A DNA stretch of 64,000 nt from an uncultured Bryobacteraceae bacterium (lineage in GTDB: Bacteria > Acidobacteriota > Terriglobia > Bryobacterales > Bryobacteraceae), in NCBI GenBank assembly GCA_938003835.1, contig CALKXJ010000026.1, positions 1 through 64,000 on the forward strand, read 5' to 3'. The position numbers and the translations under genes are program-made. The notes beneath the pieces are model-generated. The model was given only the letters and a program-made list of their open reading frames with translations, made no database searches and was not told the DNA's origin. This document shows, in pieces, positions 60,642 to 64,000 of this stretch (its first letter is position 1; every line of letters begins with the position of its first letter).

Positions 60642-62063
60642 TCAGGACTCCGTTCTTGCCGGCGCCCGGTTGTCCACCTTGATCCGCGCCTCGTTGCGAA
60701 TCGTGCGGATCACCTTGTAACTGCCGGTGACGATCTCCTCGCCCTCGTTCAGGCCCTCCAGCACCTCGATGTCGGTGGCGCCCGTAATGCCGGTCTTCAC
60801 CTCGCGGAACTGTGCCTTCTCGCCGCTCACCACGAAGACGCCCTGGATCTCCTTTCTGCGCTCGCGCTCGCGCGCCGGGTCGGGCGGGGTTGCAGCCTCA
60901 ACCCCCTGCCTGGGCGCCTCGAGATCCCCTTTCTGGCGCACCGTGAGCGCCTGGATCGGAATGGTGAGCACCTTGTCGCGCGTCGCCGTCGTGATCTTCG
61001 CGGTGCAGGAGAGCCCCGGGCGGATCTCGGCGGGCGGGTTCTCGAGCGCGATGACCACCTTGAAGTCTTTGGCCTCCTGGCTCGAGATGGCGCTCTGGGA
61101 GGCGGCCAGGCCCGTCGACCGCAGAATCGCCGTGTTGCCGATCTCGATCACCTTGCCCTGGAAAACCTTGTCCGGAATGGCGTCGATGGTGACGTCAGCC
61201 TGCTGGCCGAGCTTGACGTTCACAATATCGGTCTCGTCCACCTTGACCTCGGCCGTGATCAGCGACATGTCGGCGATGGTCATAATGAGGCTGGCCGGCG
61301 AATTCTGAATGCCCGGCACCACGGTCTCGCCGACGCGCACCGGCAGGTTGGTCACCACGCCGTCGATCGGGGAGATGGCGAACGTGCGCTGGAGCAGGTC
61401 GGCGGCGCGCCTGAGGTTTGCCGAGGCCAGCGCCACGCGTTTCTGTGCCGCTGCAAGTTGGGAAGCCAGTTGCGCCCGCTGCGCCTCCGCCTGGCTTCGC
61501 CGCGCTTCGGCTTCCCGCACGGCGGCCGAAAACGCTTCAAAGTCGGCCTTGCGCTGGTCGAACTCCTGCCTTGAAATCAATTTCTGTTCGTAAAGCTGCC
61601 GTGCGCGCTCAAAGAACAGGCGGGCCCGCTCGAGCTCGGCTTTCGCCCGGTCCACTCCTGCCTGGGCGGTGAGCAGGTTCTCGTCGGCGGCCCGGAGCGA
61701 GGCCTCCGCCGCCGCCGATTCAGCCTCGGCCGAGGAGAGCGCCGCGCGCTGCGCCGCCACCTCCGCTTCCGGCTGCACCGACTCGAGCCGCGCCAGCAAC
61801 TGGCCCTTTTTCACCGGCTGGCCCTCGACGACGGCGATCTCGACGATGCGCGCCGGCCCCGCCGTGTTCGCTCCGATGTTGATGTAATTGCGCGGCTTGA
61901 TCTCCCCCGAGGCCGTCACCAGGGCCACCAGATCCTGGCGGACGACCTTCCCCGTCTGCACCGTGACGATGCCCCGCCGGCTGTACCGGACTCCGCCGAA
62001 AACCCCGCCGGCAATGACAAGCACCGCCAGGATGGCGATCAGCAGCTTCCACTTCCGCTTCAC
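60642..62063 (-). CDS. MacA-like periplasmic adaptor (membrane-fusion protein)
   Basis: A 473-residue adaptor. One membrane helix (LLIAILAVLVIAGGVFGGV) precedes the lipoyl halves (GPARIVEIAVVEGQPVKKGQLLARL and FAISPIDGVVTNLPVRVGETV) and a long coiled coil (about 95-215). Beta-barrel and membrane-proximal domains follow, with EVKVDETDIVNVKLGQQADVTIDA. This matches MacA and other ABC-type fusion proteins. It precedes the MacB/LolD-like ATPase. A charged insertion (about 385-405) is not common in MacA. Confidence 0.92.
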   Translation of the reverse strand: MKRKWKLLIAILAVLVIAGGVFGGVRYSRRGIVTVQTGKVVRQDLVALVTASGEIKPRNYINIGANTAGPARIVEIAVVEGQPVKKGQLLARLESVQPEAEVAAQRAALSSAEAESAAAEASLRAADENLLTAQAGVDRAKAELERARLFFERARQLYEQKLISRQEFDQRKADFEAFSAAVREAEARRSQAEAQRAQLASQLAAAQKRVALASANLRRAADLLQRTFAISPIDGVVTNLPVRVGETVVPGIQNSPASLIMTIADMSLITAEVKVDETDIVNVKLGQQADVTIDAIPDKVFQGKVIEIGNTAILRSTGLAASQSAISSQEAKDFKVVIALENPPAEIRPGLSCTAKITTATRDKVLTIPIQALTVRQKGDLEAPRQGVEAATPPDPARERERRKEIQGVFVVSGEKAQFREVKTGITGATDIEVLEGLNEGEEIVTGSYKVIRTIRNEARIKVDNRAPARTES

Positions 62064-62191
62064 AGGGTGCTCCTCGTCTCCTCCTCTATAAGACGCAGTT
62101 TCGGAGGTAGGAGTTCATTAATTCCATCCTACCATTACGGCCTTTGAGCCCCTTTTGTTGCCGGGGATTTCTCCGATGCGCCGCCCGCCGC

Positions 62192-63049
62192 TCAGTCGCC
62201 GGGCTCGGTAGTGAAGAAGTTGCCCATCTGGCGGAACTTGGCGTAGCGCTGCTCGACCAGCTCGCGCGGTGAAAGCCCTTCCAGCTCGCCGAGCGCCTTC
62301 CGCAGGGCCTCGCCGAGCAGCGCCGCCGCCCGGTCATGGTCCTCGTGGGCGCCCCCGCCGGGCTCCGCCACGATCTCGTCGATGAGCTTGAGCTCGAGCA
62401 GGTCTCGGGCGGTCAGGCGCAGCGCGGCGGCGGCCCGCGCCGCCAGCCCCGCGTCCCGGTAGATGATGGCGGCGCAGCTTTCCGGCGAGATGACGCTGTA
62501 GATGGCGTTCTCCATCATCAGGACCTTGTTGCCGACGCCGAGCGCCAGGGCGCCCCCGCTGCCCCCTTCGCCGATTACCACGGCGATGAGCGGCACCTCG
62601 AGCCGCGCCATCTCCCGCAGATTCAGCGCGATCGCCTCGGCCTGACCCCGCTCCTCGGCATCCACGCCCGGGTAGGCCCCCGGCGTGTCGAGCAGCGTGA
62701 TCACCGGCCGCGAAAACTTTTCGGCCAGCTTCATCAGCCGCAGCGCCTTGCGGTAGCCCTCCGGTTTGGGCATGCCGAAGTTCCGATGCAGCTTCTGCTT
62801 CGTCGTCCGCCCTTTTTGCTGCCCGATCACCACGACCGGCCGGCCATCGAAATAGCCGAAACCCGCCACTACGGCCGGGTCGTCCGCGAAGCGGCGGTCA
62901 CCCGAAAGCTCCTGGAAGTCTTTGATCAACCGGCTGATATAGTCGAGCGAATGGGGCCGGTTGGGATGCCGGGCCAGCTGCACCCGGCGCCAGGCGAAGT
63001 CCACCTCCGGGATCGGCTCGGCGGGCTGCTGTTGCTCAATGGGTTCCAT
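62192..63049 (-). CDS. accA: Acetyl-CoA carboxylase carboxyltransferase subunit alpha
   Basis: A 285-residue subunit of acetyl-CoA carboxylase, which with AccD transfers the carboxyl group from biotin to acetyl-CoA for fatty acid synthesis. Family landmarks are [66 protein letters not shown] and [18 protein letters not shown]. It is shorter than the E. coli protein (319 residues) because the N-terminal coiled-coil segment is reduced. Its ATG overlaps the dnaE stop codon by one base, so it is translationally coupled to the polymerase gene, an order seen in other bacteria. Confidence 0.97.
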   Translation of the reverse strand: MEPIEQQQPAEPIPEVDFAWRRVQLARHPNRPHSLDYISRLIKDFQELSGDRRFADDPAVVAGFGYFDGRPVVVIGQQKGRTTKQKLHRNFGMPKPEGYRKALRLMKLAEKFSRPVITLLDTPGAYPGVDAEERGQAEAIALNLREMARLEVPLIAVVIGEGGSGGALALGVGNKVLMMENAIYSVISPESCAAIIYRDAGLAARAAAALRLTARDLLELKLIDEIVAEPGGGAHEDHDRAAALLGEALRKALGELEGLSPRELVEQRYAKFRQMGNFFTTEPGD

Positions 63050-64000
63050 CAGGATGCCAGGATCTCGATCGATTCCGGTCCGCAGATGCGCTCCACCTCG
63101 GCTCGGAACTCTTTGTCGGCTCTCACCTTCTCATTCACGTCCAGAATCACGGAGAAGTCGCGCGGCTTCTCCAGCCTCAGCCGCACCGAAGTCTCGCCGC
63201 GCTTGCGGGCAAACAGCTCGGTCAGCGCGGCGGCGCGGTCGGAAACCGAATCCTCCGCACCCACCGCCACCCGGATCGAGATCAGCCGCGGCAGATCCAC
63301 CCGAGCCAGCCCGAGCGGCGTGATGTCCCGGATGTTCAGCCGCGGCGGCCCGCTCTCCTCGGGCAACACCGTCCCCCGGACCAGCACCGGTGCATCCGGC
63401 TGAAGCTGGTCGGCCAACTGCTCGTACGCGTTCGAGAAGATGAGCCCTTCCACCGTACCCTGCCAGTCCTCGACAAGGATCGATGCCCAAGGCTTGCCCT
63501 CCCGGTTCCGCTTCCGCTGGACCGAGGTGATCATACCGCAAAGCGCCACCTCCGTGCCGCGCTCCAGGCCCTCCAGGCTCGCCGTGTCGTGTGTGGCCAG
63601 CTCCCGGATCTTGTCGCGGTACTGATCGAGCGGATGCCCGCCGACATAAAAGCCGAGCATCTCCTTTTCGGCCGCCAGCGTCTCGGCTTCGCTCCAGTCG
63701 GCCACGGCGGGCAGTGCCGGCTCGGCGACGTCTTCGGCCAGCCCGGCAAACAGGCCCACCTGCCCGCTTTGCCGGTCGCGCCAGGCGCGCTGGCCGTGCT
63801 CGATGGCGCCGTCGAGCGCCGCCATCAACTGCGCCCGCCGGCCGCCGAGCGAATCCATCGCTCCCGCCTTGATCAGGCTCTCGATCGCCCGCCGGTTCAC
63901 CGCGCCCAGGTCCACCGACTCGCAGAAGTGGAACAGCGAGCGGAACCGTCCCGCCTGCTGGCGGCCGCGCACGATCGCCTCGACGGCGGCCTGGCCCAGG
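63049..64000 (-). CDS. dnaE: DNA polymerase III subunit alpha, C-terminal part
   Basis: The visible 317 codons are the C-terminal third of DnaE, the replicative polymerase. The reading frame is open at position 64000, so the gene begins outside the window. The sequence enters at [19 protein letters not shown], then [27 protein letters not shown] (helix-hairpin-helix region), then an OB-fold ([30 protein letters not shown]) and the C-terminal tau-binding region. Codon use and motifs look normal; no frameshift is visible. Confidence 0.96.
   Translation of the reverse strand, partial: LGQAAVEAIVRGRQQAGRFRSLFHFCESVDLGAVNRRAIESLIKAGAMDSLGGRRAQLMAALDGAIEHGQRAWRDRQSGQVGLFAGLAEDVAEPALPAVADWSEAETLAAEKEMLGFYVGGHPLDQYRDKIRELATHDTASLEGLERGTEVALCGMITSVQRKRNREGKPWASILVEDWQGTVEGLIFSNAYEQLADQLQPDAPVLVRGTVLPEESGPPRLNIRDITPLGLARVDLPRLISIRVAVGAEDSVSDRAAALTELFARKRGETSVRLRLEKPRDFSVILDVNEKVRADKEFRAEVERICGPESIEILAS

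Overview
The window reads as high-GC chromosomal DNA from an Acidobacteriota-like bacterium, probably the Bryobacterales/Solibacteres branch. This is inferred from gene content, not from a marker-gene comparison. The pointers are an Oar-like TonB-dependent receptor of about 1,225 residues with an N-terminal carboxypeptidase-regulatory domain, an FG-GAP/ASPIC (UnbV) protein, a PSCyt1-PSCyt2-LamG-PSD1 protein, DUF1080 and Gfo/Idh/MocA proteins with a Tat signal, and large FtsX-type permeases, beside ordinary Gram-negative housekeeping genes.

Layout. (1) 1-9416 is the end of an integrative or prophage-like element. A leftward, tightly overlapping operon encodes two hypothetical proteins, a sigma-like factor, two ParB-like proteins, a RecB/Cas4-like PD-(D/E)XK nuclease with four cysteines, a Sak4-like ATPase with an altered Walker A motif, a DUF669 protein and an ERCC4 nuclease. 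It starts beside two copies of an 18-bp inverted repeat (5505-5522, 5612-5629). A Phd/PIN toxin-antitoxin pair and a four-gene serine-recombinase module (6754-9416) complete the visible part; the left end lies outside. (2) 9630-15012 is a complete tripartite efflux operon (ABC permease, ATPase, membrane-fusion protein, outer-membrane factor, DUF2141 protein) headed by a TetR repressor, with a perfect 7-1-7 palindrome between tetR and the permease gene. (3) 15372-18696 holds tRNA-Gln(TTG), two pseudopilins and a secretin with a C-terminal cohesin-like domain. (4) 18801-24555 holds smpB, pepA, a hemerythrin protein, an orphan dCache sensor, an LtaS-like membrane enzyme and tRNA-Pro(TGG). (5) 24600-33104 is the classical cell-shape cluster mreB-mreC-mreD-mrdA-rodA followed by an RNase E/G gene with a very large acidic insertion.

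(6) 33263-46800 holds a zinc-protease-like protein, a Tat lipoprotein beta-propeller, the TonB-dependent receptor, the ASPIC protein, the PSCyt protein and aconitase. (7) 46845-52837 holds a DUF457 membrane protein, an aldo/keto reductase, and a YbbA/YbbP-like ABC pair divergent from a TesA-like esterase, the same arrangement as in E. coli. (8) 52873-58351 is a probable sugar locus: ROK regulator, Gfo/Idh/MocA oxidoreductase, DUF1080 protein, and a convergent secreted 730-residue glycosidase-like protein. (9) 58413-64000 holds a secreted tail-collar protein, rlmH, a decayed DUF433/DUF5615 toxin-antitoxin remnant, an ABC ATPase and membrane-fusion protein without a permease, accA, and the 3' end of dnaE, which runs off the right edge.

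The best candidates for new biology are the leftward operon of the mobile element with its paired operators and altered ATPase, the secretin-cohesin fusion, the acidic insertion in RNase E/G, and the ROK/Gfo-Idh/DUF1080/glycosidase-like locus. I saw no CRISPR array, rRNA gene, intact insertion sequence or canonical parS site.
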